Positions 44,514 to 53,334 are shown, counted from the first letter of the stretch. The stretch is DNA of 64,000 nt from Amnibacterium flavum (GCF_003097495.1 NZ_QEOP01000001.1:806001-870000); one strand, 5' to 3'. Numbers and translations: made by a program. Notes: generated from the sequence alone by a model not told the origin.

Positions 44514-44530
44514 ACGCGCAACCGACCTCG
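44360..44530 (-). pseudogene. Possible remnant of a minus-strand gene
   Basis: On the minus strand one frame reads [20 protein letters not shown], followed by an acidic stretch with [17 protein letters not shown]. Nearly every third codon position is G or C, unlike the overlapping plus-strand frame. No start codon or ribosome site and no natural end are visible. It may be a broken gene piece fused to the CPBP gene end. Evidence is codon use only. Confidence 0.3.
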
Positions 44531-44532
44531 TC

Positions 44533-44569
44533 GACACGTGTCGTCGCTACACTCGCCACGACACGTGTC
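44533..44569. promoter_or_regulatory. Twin GACACGTGTC palindromes around a -10 box
   Basis: GACACGTGTC occurs at 44533-44542 and 44560-44569, 27 bases apart centre to centre, with TACACT (44548-44553) between them. This looks like paired operators over the promoter of the nucleoside phosphorylase gene 109 bases downstream. The regulator is not adjacent. Confidence 0.5.
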
Positions 44570-44677
44570 CTATCACCGTGGCGGCGGCAGCTCATCGAGC
44601 GGCCCCGATCACCAGGCGGGGGCGACCCAGACCGGGGCGCTTTCTCCAGCGTCCCGCCGACCTGCGGAGGACGCAGT

Positions 44678-45475
44678 ATGACCGCCGATCTCACGAAAAC
44701 AAGCAGCGCCAGCTCTATCGTCGACAAGTCGGCAGCCGGGGTCGACGCCCGGCAGTACCACATCGGCGTCGCGCCCGGCGAAGTGTCGAGTGTCGCGCTG
44801 CTGCCGGGCGACCCGTTCCGGGTGCCGATGATCGCCGAGTTCCTCACCGACGTCGTCGAGGTCGCACACCAGCGCGAGCACCTCACGATGACAGGCACCT
44901 ACAAGGGTCGCCGCATCACCGCGACGTCCACCGGGATGGGCTGCCCCTCGACCGCCATTGCGGTCGAGGAACTCGCGCGCGTCGGCGTGACCTCGTTCAT
45001 CCGCGTCGGCAGCTCGGCGGGACTGCAGCCGGGGATCAAACCGGGAGACCTGCTCGTCAGCGAGGGAACTCTGCGCAACGACGGCACGACCGCCGCCTAC
45101 GCCCACCATGGATTCCCCGCGGTGCCCGACCTCGAGATCGCGCTCACCCTGCGCCGGATCGCCGAGGAACGGACCGCCGGAACCGGCACCTCCGTCTTCT
45201 CGGGCATCAACGCCAGCGACGACGCCTTCTACGCCGAGACCCCGGCCTGGATCGCCGAACTGAACGCGCTCGGCATCCTCAACGTCGAGATGGAGAGCTC
45301 GGCTCTCTACGTCGTCGCCCGGCTCCGCGGCCTGCGGGCGGGGATGATCTGCGCCACCTCGAGCAACCTCGTCGACGGCGCGAGCCTCTACGACGGGACG
45401 AAGGACGCGCTGAAGGACGGGTGGATGCGCAGCATCGAGGTCGCGCTCGACACCGCGGTGGCACTCGAGCTCTAA
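44678..45475 (+). CDS. Nucleoside phosphorylase, uridine phosphorylase-like
   Basis: NP-I family phosphorylase of 265 aa. The phosphate site is in VALLPGDPFRVPMIAEFL, GTYKGRRITATSTGMGCPSTAIAVEELARVG is the classic region, and LNVEMESSALYVVARLRGLRAGMICATSSNL holds the ribose-binding Glu. It splits nucleosides with phosphate to base and ribose 1-phosphate. Sequence favours the uridine phosphorylase group, though purine nucleosides cannot be excluded given the context. ATG 44678 has GCGGAGG seven bases upstream. Confidence 0.88.
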   Translation: MTADLTKTSSASSIVDKSAAGVDARQYHIGVAPGEVSSVALLPGDPFRVPMIAEFLTDVVEVAHQREHLTMTGTYKGRRITATSTGMGCPSTAIAVEELARVGVTSFIRVGSSAGLQPGIKPGDLLVSEGTLRNDGTTAAYAHHGFPAVPDLEIALTLRRIAEERTAGTGTSVFSGINASDDAFYAETPAWIAELNALGILNVEMESSALYVVARLRGLRAGMICATSSNLVDGASLYDGTKDALKDGWMRSIEVALDTAVALEL

Positions 45476-45488
45476 GAGCCTCCGCGCC

Positions 45489-46232
45489 TCAGCTCCGCGG
45501 CGACCGGCCCGGCGATGCCGCGTCGCCGAAGCTCGCCCTTTCCTCATCGACCGCGGCGGACCAGCCCTGCGCGGCGCCCTCGGTGTCGAATCCTCCCCGC
45601 GCGAGCCGGAACCCGACGTCCGGATGCTGCGATCGCGGAGCGCCGCCGCGTCGAGTCGACGCGCGCACGTTCCGGGCATCGTCGGCGAACCCGCCTCCAC
45701 GGAACACCCGATGGCCGTCGTCGCGGGCGGCATCGAGAAGATCCCAGCACCACTCCGACACGTTGCCGAGGGTGTCGAACAGGCCGTTCAGGTTGGGCAG
45801 CTTGCCGCCGACGTTCTGCGGCGCCGTCACTCCGTCGAGGCTCGTCCACGCCACCTCGGCGATCGGGCCGTACTGCGGGGTCTTCGAGCCGGCGCGGCAG
45901 GCGAACTCCCACTCGGCCTCGGTGGGCAGACGGTAGCCGTCGGCGTCGACATGCCAGGTGACGTCCTCGCCGTCGAACGTGTAGGCCGGGTCGAGACCCT
46001 CCCACTCGCTCGCCGCATTGCAGAAGCGGATGGCCTGCAGCCAGCTCACGTCGGCGGCAGGGCGTCGGGGATGCATCCCGCCGTCGCCGAGCAGCTCGCC
46101 GACCTGCTCCTGGGTCACCGGGAAGACGCCGATCTCGAACGGTTCGAGGTCGACGCTCCACCGGACCTTGCGGCGGGCGTCGTGCAGCTCGACCGAGCCG
46201 CCCGCGATCCGGGCCATCTCGATGTCATCCAC
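45489..46232 (-). CDS. Formylglycine-generating-enzyme-fold (SUMF1) protein
   Basis: A 247-residue FGE-sulfatase domain protein. Family marks are FEIGVFPVTQEQVGELL, YRLPTEAEWEFACRAGSK, GLFDTLGNVSEWCWD and the end RNVRASTRRGG...GFRLAR. The paired Cys that bind copper in true formylglycine-generating enzymes are absent from the C-terminal region, where GGGFADDARNVRASTRRGG is seen instead, and no sulfatase gene is near. It is therefore probably a fold relative with another role. GTG 46232 is the likely start. Confidence 0.83.
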   Translation of the reverse strand: MDDIEMARIAGGSVELHDARRKVRWSVDLEPFEIGVFPVTQEQVGELLGDGGMHPRRPAADVSWLQAIRFCNAASEWEGLDPAYTFDGEDVTWHVDADGYRLPTEAEWEFACRAGSKTPQYGPIAEVAWTSLDGVTAPQNVGGKLPNLNGLFDTLGNVSEWCWDLLDAARDDGHRVFRGGGFADDARNVRASTRRGGAPRSQHPDVGFRLARGGFDTEGAAQGWSAAVDEERASFGDAASPGRSPRS

Positions 46233-46334
46233 CTCGGCAGTGTGTCACAGAGCGCACCGGGGGAGCGCTCGCGTGCCCGTAACACCCGCGACACAACCCT
46301 GGTGTTCACTGGGTCGACCGGGAGAGGAGGCGAC

Positions 46335-47147
46335 ATGGATCTCGGCACCATCCAGAGCTATCGACGAGCGACGACGCGCGCCGACCTCGTGCTCGCGCCC
46401 GGAGAGAAATTCGTCGCGGGCGGCACCTGGCTCTACTCCGAACCACAGCCGCGGCTCACGGGTCTGGTCGACATCACCTCGCTCGACATCCCGACGCTCG
46501 AGGTGACGGGCGCCGGCGATCTCGTCATCGGCGTCCCGTGCACCATCGCCGAGCTGCTCGCGCTCCCGGCGCGGACGGAATGGCGGGCACAGCCGCTGTT
46601 CTTCGACTGCGCGAGCGCCCTGCTGGCCTCGTTCAAGATCTGGAACACCGCCACCGTGCTGGGCAACATCTGCCAGTCCTTCTCCGCGGCCGGCATGGTC
46701 TCGCTGTGCGCCGCGCTCGACGCGATGGCCCTGGTCTGGCGTCCCGACGGGACCGACTACTCGCTCCCGGTCGCGGACCTCATGACCGGAAACGGCACCA
46801 ACGCACTGGCGGCCGGCGAGCTGCTCGCCCAGGTCACCATCCCCGCACGATCGCTTCGTGCCACGACCGCCTACCGGAAGATCGCACTCGCCGAGCTCGG
46901 CAGATCGGGTGCCGTGCTCACCGGCCGCGTCGACGAGGACGGCTCCGCGGTGTTCGCGATCACCGCCGCGACGCTCACCCCGACCGTCCTGCGGTACGAC
47001 CGGCTGCCGCGCGAAGGCGCGCTCCGCTCCGACGTGCTCACCGCCACCGGCTACTACACCGATCCCCTCGGAACCGCGGACTGGCGTCGCGGAGTGAGCG
47101 CCGTCCTCCTCGAGGAGATCCGTCAGCAGCTCGAGGCGGCCGCATGA
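46335..47147 (+). CDS. Xanthine dehydrogenase FAD-binding subunit
   Basis: FAD subunit (CoxM/XdhB type) of 270 aa. The FAD site is in VLAPGEKFVAGGTWLYSEPQ and FKIWNTATVLGNICQSFSAAG (replacing the common TIGGN). It passes electrons from the iron-sulfur centres to NAD or another acceptor. The ATG at 46335 has GAGAGGAGG upstream; upstream in-frame sequence is the shadow of the divergent gene. It is coupled to the next gene (ATGA). Its promoter region shares CGTAACAC and GTGTTCACT with the allB-xdhC region. Confidence 0.92.
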   Translation: MDLGTIQSYRRATTRADLVLAPGEKFVAGGTWLYSEPQPRLTGLVDITSLDIPTLEVTGAGDLVIGVPCTIAELLALPARTEWRAQPLFFDCASALLASFKIWNTATVLGNICQSFSAAGMVSLCAALDAMALVWRPDGTDYSLPVADLMTGNGTNALAAGELLAQVTIPARSLRATTAYRKIALAELGRSGAVLTGRVDEDGSAVFAITAATLTPTVLRYDRLPREGALRSDVLTATGYYTDPLGTADWRRGVSAVLLEEIRQQLEAAA

Positions 47148-49933
47148 GATTCGAGGTCAACGGCGAGACGGTCGAGGCCGAGCCCCGTCCCGGCCAAGTC
47201 CTCCGCACCCTGCTGCGCGAGAGCGCGCATTTCGAGGTCAAGAAGGGCTGCGACGCCGGCGACTGCGGCGCCTGCAGCGTCATCGTCGACGGCGACCCCG
47301 TCCACTCCTGCATCTACCCCGCGCAGCGCATCGAGGGACGCGCGGTCACGACTGTTGCAGGCCTCGGTGACGCCGAGCACCTGCACCCGATGCAGGAGGC
47401 GTTCACCGAGAACTTCGGCTTCCAATGCGGCTTCTGCACGGCGGGCATGATCGTCACGGCGTCGACCCTCGACGAGGACGACCTCGACGACCTGCCGCGC
47501 AAGATGAAGGGCAACCTGTGCCGCTGCACGGGGTACCGATCGATTGAGCAGTCGATCCGAGCCGGTGTCGCTGCGAGGCAGGGGGCGACCAACCTCGGCT
47601 CGACAGGCCTCGACGACCGGCCTGCGTGCGGGCACGATCACGGTGACGCGCAGCGAACGGACACGGTCGGCCACTCCGCCCAGCCGCCCGCAGCCCGCAG
47701 GGTCGTGTCGGGAACCGAGCCGTTCACGTTCGACACCGACCTGACCGGCGCACTGCACCTGCGGGTGCTCGGCAGCCCCCACCCTCACGCACGCATCCTC
47801 TCCATCGACACAAGCGAGGCGGAGCGGGTCGAGGGAGTCGAGCTGATCCTCACCCACCGCGACGTGCCCGACGCCATCTACTCGACCGCACGGCACGAGC
47901 ACCGCACCGACGATCCCGACGACACCCGCATGCTCGACACCGTCGTCCGCTTCCGCGGGCAGCGGGTGGCCGCCGTCGTCGCGGCGAGCGTCGACGCGGC
48001 CGAGCGGGCCTGCTCGCTGATCCGCGTCGAGTACGAGGTGCTCCCCGCCGTCTTCGATCCCGAAGAGGCGAGGACCCCAGGAGCGCCGCTCCTGCACCCG
48101 GATCGCACCCCCGAGGACCGTGTCGACCACGCCGATCGCAACGTCGTCGCGGCGCTGCATTCCGGATTCGGCGACGTCGACACCGCGCTCGCCACCGCTG
48201 ACGTCACGGTGAGCGGCGAATGGCGCACCCAGCGCGTCGTGCACGCTCAGCTCGAGACCCACGGCTCGATCGCCTGGCTCGACGAGGCCGGACGCCTCGT
48301 CGTCCGCACGAGCTCGCAGGTCCCGTTCCTCGTCCGCGACGAGCTGTGCCGCATCTTCGGGCTCGACCGCGAGGCGGTCCGGGTGCTCACCGCACGCGTC
48401 GGAGGCGGCTTCGGCGGCAAGCAGGAGATGTTCACCGAGGACCTCGTCGCCCTCGCGGTGCTCCGGACCGGGCGCCGCGTCGCATGGGAGATGAGCCGCA
48501 ACGACGAGTTCGTGCGCACCAGCGTGCGCCACCCGATGCGTATCGGCGTCACGCTCGGCGCTCGGTCCGACGGTGTTCTCACCGCGATGAGGATCGAAGG
48601 ACTGAGCGACACCGGCGCCTACGGGAACCACTCCCGAGGTGTGATGTTCCACGGCATGGCCGAGTCGATCAGCCTCTACCGCTCGCCGGCCAAGCGCATC
48701 GACGCCGAGGTCGTCTACACGAACAACGTGCCCTCCGGCGCCTTCCGCGGCTACGGTCTCGGTCAGGTCATCTTCGCGGTCGAATCGGCGATGGACGAAC
48801 TCGCGCTCAAGCTGGGGATCGACCCCTTCGACCTCCGCCGCATCAATGCGATCACCGAGGGCGAGCCCGTTCTCGCCGGCCACGGCGAAGCGGAGGCCGA
48901 TCTGGTGTGGGGGAGCTACGGGCTCGACCAGTGCCTCGATCTCGCGCAGTCCGCGCTCGAACGCGGGCGCGGCGAGATTCCCGATCTCGGTCCGCGATGG
49001 CGGATCGGCGAGGGCATGGCGGCCGCGATGATCGCGACCATGGCTCCGCACGGCCACATCGCGCGGGTCACGGTCGCGCTGCGGCCGAGCGGCGACTACG
49101 AGCTGGGCGTCGGCACCACCGAGTTCGGCAACGGCACCACCACGGTCCACCAGCAGATCGCGACGACCGTTCTCGGAACCGATGCCGACCGCATCACGAT
49201 CCGGCAGTCCGACACCGACGCCGCCGACTACGACACCGGCGCCTTCGCCTCAGCGGGGATCACCGTCGCGGGCAAGGCGCTCTACGGGGCCGCGATGGCG
49301 TTGCGCGCCGCGATGCTCGACATCGCCTCGACGCTCACCGGTTTCCCTGCCCGCGACGCCGTGCTCGAGCGCGACGGGGTCCGTCTCGGCGGACGCCTGA
49401 TCGCCTTCCCCGAGCTCATCGCCGCGGCGCCCGCCGACCGTCGATCGGGCGACGGCCTGCTCGCACGGGGGAGCGAGTTCGGCGACGTCCGCTCCCTCGC
49501 GTTCAACGTCCAGGCCTTCCGCGTCGCCGTCGACGTCGAGACCGGTAAGGTCCGGATCCTGCAGTCGGTGCAGGCCGCCGACGCGGGCACGGTGATGAAC
49601 CCCGAGCAGTGCCGCGGTCAGGTCGAGGGCGGCGTCGCGCAGGCGATCGGCGGTGCGCTCTACGAAGAGGTCATGCTCGAGGACGGGGTGATCCTCAACC
49701 CGGTGTTCCGCACCTACCGCGTGCCGCAGATGGCCGACATCCCGACAACCGAGGTCTACTTCGCCGCGACCAGCGACGATCTCGGACCGTTCGGCGCCAA
49801 GTCGATGAGCGAGTCGCCCTACAACCCGGTCGCCGGGGCGCTCGGCAACGCGATCCGACGTGCGATCGGCGAGCGGCCCTACGAGACCCCGTTCTCCCGC
49901 GACCGGATCTGGCGGATCGCCGCCTCCCGGTGA
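47144..49933 (+). CDS. Xanthine dehydrogenase: [2Fe-2S] subunit fused to molybdenum subunit
   Basis: A 929-residue fusion. The plant-type [2Fe-2S] cluster uses C36, C41, C44 and C56; the second uses C95, C98, C126 and C128. A linker (about 148-190) leads to the molybdopterin domain with the GGGFGGK loop, SGAFRGYGLGQVIFAVE (Arg that holds the substrate) and the catalytic Glu in FGAKSMSESPYNPVAGALGNAI. It hydroxylates hypoxanthine and xanthine to urate. Usually these two parts are separate chains in prokaryotes or joined with FAD in eukaryotes; here only FAD is separate. ATG 47144 overlaps the FAD gene stop. Confidence 0.93.
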   Translation: MRFEVNGETVEAEPRPGQVLRTLLRESAHFEVKKGCDAGDCGACSVIVDGDPVHSCIYPAQRIEGRAVTTVAGLGDAEHLHPMQEAFTENFGFQCGFCTAGMIVTASTLDEDDLDDLPRKMKGNLCRCTGYRSIEQSIRAGVAARQGATNLGSTGLDDRPACGHDHGDAQRTDTVGHSAQPPAARRVVSGTEPFTFDTDLTGALHLRVLGSPHPHARILSIDTSEAERVEGVELILTHRDVPDAIYSTARHEHRTDDPDDTRMLDTVVRFRGQRVAAVVAASVDAAERACSLIRVEYEVLPAVFDPEEARTPGAPLLHPDRTPEDRVDHADRNVVAALHSGFGDVDTALATADVTVSGEWRTQRVVHAQLETHGSIAWLDEAGRLVVRTSSQVPFLVRDELCRIFGLDREAVRVLTARVGGGFGGKQEMFTEDLVALAVLRTGRRVAWEMSRNDEFVRTSVRHPMRIGVTLGARSDGVLTAMRIEGLSDTGAYGNHSRGVMFHGMAESISLYRSPAKRIDAEVVYTNNVPSGAFRGYGLGQVIFAVESAMDELALKLGIDPFDLRRINAITEGEPVLAGHGEAEADLVWGSYGLDQCLDLAQSALERGRGEIPDLGPRWRIGEGMAAAMIATMAPHGHIARVTVALRPSGDYELGVGTTEFGNGTTTVHQQIATTVLGTDADRITIRQSDTDAADYDTGAFASAGITVAGKALYGAAMALRAAMLDIASTLTGFPARDAVLERDGVRLGGRLIAFPELIAAAPADRRSGDGLLARGSEFGDVRSLAFNVQAFRVAVDVETGKVRILQSVQAADAGTVMNPEQCRGQVEGGVAQAIGGALYEEVMLEDGVILNPVFRTYRVPQMADIPTTEVYFAATSDDLGPFGAKSMSESPYNPVAGALGNAIRRAIGERPYETPFSRDRIWRIAASR

Positions 49934-49954
49934 TGACCGTCGACGCGCCGCGTG

Positions 49955-50188
49955 TCAGTCGATGCCGGCCGCGCGGCGGGCGTTCACGTCGCGGGTCTGC
50001 CTCTTGAGCGTGAAGAGGTCGTAGATCGACCCGATGCCGAAGAGACCCCAGGTGATCAGCCAGATCACCCCCCGCAGGGGACGCCCCAGGTAGAAGTGCT
50101 GCAGACCGGCGACGAGGACGAGAGTGAGTGCGAGGAGGACGTAGGCGATGCCGGAGTCCTTCGGGGGGAGCGGTCCTGAGGTGCGCAT
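49955..50188 (-). CDS. Small TM2-like membrane protein
   Basis: A 77-residue protein with two membrane segments (AYVLLALTLVLVAGLQHFYLG and GVIWLITWGLFGIGSIYDLF). The spacing and the HFYLGRPLRG turn match TM2-domain proteins, whose role in bacteria is unknown. ATG 50188 has GGAAGGAAGG upstream, an excellent site. It converges with the xanthine dehydrogenase gene. Confidence 0.85.
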   Translation of the reverse strand: MRTSGPLPPKDSGIAYVLLALTLVLVAGLQHFYLGRPLRGVIWLITWGLFGIGSIYDLFTLKRQTRDVNARRAAGID

Positions 50189-50292
50189 GGCCTTCCTTCC
50201 GGGCGATCGGGAGCGCCTCGACGGGAGCCGCTCGCGCCCTGAGCCTAACCAGCCGGAGGTCTGAGTTAACCTCAAGGCCATACGATGCGGGG

Positions 50293-50490
50293 GTGTCTAC
50301 TGAATTCGATCCCGATGAGGTCGTGCGCCAGGTCGTGGAACGTCTGAGCGCCAAGTTCCCCGACGTCGAACCCGCCACCGTCCAGTCCATCGTGCGGTCC
50401 GAGGTCGATGTCCTCGCCGACCGCCCCGTCCACGACTACGTCTCCGTCCTCGCGGAGCGCGCGGCGAAGAGGCAGCTGAAGTCCCTCTGA
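50293..50490 (+). CDS. Three-helix-bundle dimerisation domain protein
   Basis: A 65-residue helical protein (FDPDEVVRQVVERLSAKFPD, VQSIVRSEVDVLADRPVHDYVSVLAERAAKRQL). This pattern is known from small actinobacterial proteins called three-helix-bundle dimerisation proteins. GTG 50293 has TACGAT six bases upstream, the leaderless arrangement. No partner is visible. Confidence 0.75.
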   Translation: MSTEFDPDEVVRQVVERLSAKFPDVEPATVQSIVRSEVDVLADRPVHDYVSVLAERAAKRQLKSL

Positions 50491-50557
50491 GCCCGACCGG
50501 TCCGAGACGAGACCGGCCCCGCCCAGGTGCGGACGGGGCCGGATCGGCGTCAGGACG

Positions 50558-51595
50558 TCAGAGCTCCACTCCGTGGGCCGCAGCGTAGTCGCGCACCGAT
50601 GAGACGTAGGCCTCGCGACGACCGGCGGGCAGCCAGGACGCCTCGAACGAGTTGATCGCCAGCTGTGCGAGATCGGCCGCCCCGAGCCCTGCCTGCTCGG
50701 CGAGGGCGACGTAGTTGTCGGCCACGTAGGCGCCGAAGTAGGCGGGGTCATCCGAGTTGATCATCACCCGGACGCCGCGGTGCATCAGGTCGACGATCTC
50801 ATCCGATTTCATCTGCTCGGTCACGAACGAGTTCGACACCGGGCAGGTCGTGAGGCCGAGGCCCTTCGCCTTGACCAGCTCGACGAGGGCGTCGTTCTCG
50901 ACGATGTTGGTGCCGTGGTCGATGCGATCGACGCCGATCTCCTCGATCACCTGACGGATGTTCTCGATCGAGCCGACCTGGTCGATGTCGCAGTGCATGG
51001 TGAGGAAGAAGCCTTCGGCCTTGGCACGAGCGAAAACGGCGGCGAACTTCGACGGCGGGTTGTCGCGCTCGTCGGAGTCGAGACCGACGCCGACGATCCA
51101 CTGCTTGTAGGGGAGCGCCTCCATGAGCGTGGCCATCGCGTATTCGGCCGAGAAGTCGCGCAGGAAGCAGAGGATCAGCTCGGCCGAGATGCCGAGCTCG
51201 TCCTGGGCTCGCACCGCCGCCCGTCGGTAGCCCGAGATGAGGGTCTCGAACGGCACGCCGCGGCTCGTGTGCGCCTGCGGATCGAAGAACATCTCGACGT
51301 GCACGACGCCCTGCTCCGCCGCGCGCTGCAGATAGGCCCAGGCGAGATCGTGGAAGTCGTCGGCGGTGACGAGCACCCGCATGGCCGGGTAGTAGACCTG
51401 TAGGAAGCTCGTGAGGTCGGTGAAGTTGTAGGTCGCCTTGACCTCCTCGACCGTCTTCTCGGGAAGGTCGATGCCGTTGCGGGCGGCGAGCTCGAACTTG
51501 AGCTCGGGTTCGAGGGTGCCCTCGAGATGCAGGTGCAGTTCGGCCTTGGGCAGACCGAACGCGAAGGCGGTGAGATCGGGGGTGGTGTCAGTCAT
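50558..51595 (-). CDS. Adenine/adenosine deaminase family protein with altered HAGE motif
   Basis: A 345-residue amidohydrolase. LPKAELHLHLEGTLEPELKFELAARNGI, VVHVEMFFDPQAHTSRGVPFE, VGLDSDERDNPPSKF, IDHGTNIVEND and MINSDDPAYFGAYVADN match the adenine-deaminase branch (PA0148-like) better than adenosine deaminase. However, the catalytic HAGE is replaced by HCDIDQ, so the usual Glu proton donor is missing. Activity on adenine, adenosine or an N6-substituted purine is open. The location next to the purine genes supports a purine substrate. Confidence 0.87.
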   Translation of the reverse strand: MTDTTPDLTAFAFGLPKAELHLHLEGTLEPELKFELAARNGIDLPEKTVEEVKATYNFTDLTSFLQVYYPAMRVLVTADDFHDLAWAYLQRAAEQGVVHVEMFFDPQAHTSRGVPFETLISGYRRAAVRAQDELGISAELILCFLRDFSAEYAMATLMEALPYKQWIVGVGLDSDERDNPPSKFAAVFARAKAEGFFLTMHCDIDQVGSIENIRQVIEEIGVDRIDHGTNIVENDALVELVKAKGLGLTTCPVSNSFVTEQMKSDEIVDLMHRGVRVMINSDDPAYFGAYVADNYVALAEQAGLGAADLAQLAINSFEASWLPAGRREAYVSSVRDYAAAHGVEL

Positions 51596-51658
51596 CCCCG
51601 CAGGATAGCGAGGGCAGATTTCGCCCTCGTTTCCCCGTCGCCGACGCGGTCGGCCCGG

Positions 51659-52537
51659 TCAGGATCCGCGGCCCGCCATGCCCATGCGGGCCAGCACGAC
51701 CGCCTCGATGATCTGCACGAGCTGGTACAGCACGAGCGAGACCACGGTGACGACGACCACGGCCGCCCACAGGTCGGGGAACTTCGCCTGGGTCGCGTAG
51801 GTGACGGCCGCGCGACCGATGCCGTCGCCCGTTGAGAGGACCTCGGCGAGCAGCGCGCCCGTGATCGCACCCGGGACGGAGACGCGGATCGCCGCGAACA
51901 GCGACGGGAGCGCACCGGGCAGCGCCACCTTGCGGACCGCGGTCATGGTGCCGCCGCCGTACACGGCGACGACATCGAGCATCTGCGGCGACGCGTTCTT
52001 CAGGCCGAACGCGATCGTGACGAGCGCGGGGAAGAGAACGACGATCCCACCGATGACGGCGACCGATGCGTCGGAGCCGAAACCGAAGGCGAGGATGATG
52101 ACGGGGGCGATCGCGACCAGCGGTACGGAGCGCAAGAGGGTCGCCACGGGCATCAGGGCCGACTCGATCGTCCGCGAGAGCCGGAACAGGATGGCTCCGA
52201 TGATCGCCGCGATCAGGCCGGCGACGAAGCCGATGGCCGAATGACGGAGAGTGACCAGCAGGTTGGCCCAGAGCTCCGCGCGGTTCGCCGCGGCGTCCTC
52301 CTCGATGAAGAGGAAGTTGACGACGTCGAGCGGGCCTTTGGCGACGTAGGGCGAGATGCCGGTCAGGTAGACGACACCGAGCCAGATGAGCAGCACGATG
52401 ACGAGGGTCGAGAGCCCGACGAGCGAGCTGCGACCGATCGCCCGACCGATCCCGCGGGCCGTGGAATTGGAGGGTCGGGTCTTGGCCAGCTGTTCGCCGA
52501 CACCGGGGAGGGTCCCGGCGGGGAGTCCGCCGCTCAT
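51659..52537 (-). CDS. ABC importer permease, NitT/TauT type (second)
   Basis: Permease of 292 aa with about six membrane helices. The EAA loop region (VYGGGTMTAVRKVALPGALPSLFAAIRVSVPGAITGALLAEVL) is a clear contact site for the ATPase. It has a hydrophilic N-terminal tail of some 35 residues. The start overlaps the first permease stop (ATGA). It pairs with that permease to form the membrane channel. Confidence 0.9.
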   Translation of the reverse strand: MSGGLPAGTLPGVGEQLAKTRPSNSTARGIGRAIGRSSLVGLSTLVIVLLIWLGVVYLTGISPYVAKGPLDVVNFLFIEEDAAANRAELWANLLVTLRHSAIGFVAGLIAAIIGAILFRLSRTIESALMPVATLLRSVPLVAIAPVIILAFGFGSDASVAVIGGIVVLFPALVTIAFGLKNASPQMLDVVAVYGGGTMTAVRKVALPGALPSLFAAIRVSVPGAITGALLAEVLSTGDGIGRAAVTYATQAKFPDLWAAVVVVTVVSLVLYQLVQIIEAVVLARMGMAGRGS

Positions 52538-53334
52538 ACGCCGGCCTTCGTTCCCGCGGACCAGGGCGCGATGACGCGGCCGATCAGACCGACGATCGCG
52601 AAGCCGATGATCGCGACGATCGCGCAGAGGAGGAACAGTCCCCACACGCGAGGCGAGTTGAGCGACACCTGTGCGGCCACCAGGATCGGACCGACCCCGC
52701 GCTCGATCTTGCCGAAGTACTCGCCGAGGATGGCGCCGAGGAATGCGGCGGGGACGGCGATCTGCAAGGCGTTGAGGATGCTGGGCAGCGCGGCGATCAG
52801 ACGCACCTTGCGCAGCTGGGTCAGGCGGGAGCCGCCGTAGACGGCGACGACGTCGAGCGCGGCCTTGTCGGCCGCCTTGAGCCCGAGCAGGGCGCCGACG
52901 ATGGTCGTGAACATCACCGACAGCGCAGCGAAGAAGACGGCCGTGGCCGACGGGTCGCCCGCGGTCTTGGCGCCGCCCAGGATCACGATCGCGAGCGGGC
53001 CGATCGCGACGATCGGCACGCAGTAGGTGATCACGGCGAACTGGTTGATGACCCCGTCGAGGAAGGGGAAGATCAGCACGAGCGCCGCGAGGATGAGGGC
53101 GATCAGGTTGCCCCAGAAGTAGCCGATGCCCGCTTCGGCGATCGTCACCGAGAAGTTCGGCCAGTAGAAGCCGATGCCGTCGGTGACGAGCGTCTCGAGG
53201 ACCGCGGGCGGTGACGGCACGGGCGCATAGGTCCCCGTCGTCGGCACGATGATCGACGCGAGCCACCACACGGCGATGATCGCGACGGCGCCGATCAGGC
53301 TCGAGGCCCAGCCGGGCATCCGGAACGCTCTCAT
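52534..53334 (-). CDS. ABC importer permease, NitT/TauT type (first)
   Basis: Permease of 266 aa. Six helices are visible, beginning [19 protein letters not shown]. The EAA loop is [43 protein letters not shown]. Two different permeases in one operon imply a heterodimeric channel. It overlaps the ATPase stop by four bases. Confidence 0.9.
   Translation of the reverse strand: MRAFRMPGWASSLIGAVAIIAVWWLASIIVPTTGTYAPVPSPPAVLETLVTDGIGFYWPNFSVTIAEAGIGYFWGNLIALILAALVLIFPFLDGVINQFAVITYCVPIVAIGPLAIVILGGAKTAGDPSATAVFFAALSVMFTTIVGALLGLKAADKAALDVVAVYGGSRLTQLRKVRLIAALPSILNALQIAVPAAFLGAILGEYFGKIERGVGPILVAAQVSLNSPRVWGLFLLCAIVAIIGFAIVGLIGRVIAPWSAGTKAGV

Noticed and set aside
46538-47143. Longer N-terminus for the xanthine dehydrogenase fusion
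   Set aside because: It overlaps the FAD-subunit gene in another frame and is Arg-rich; ATG 47144 gives the exact start of the [2Fe-2S] domain.
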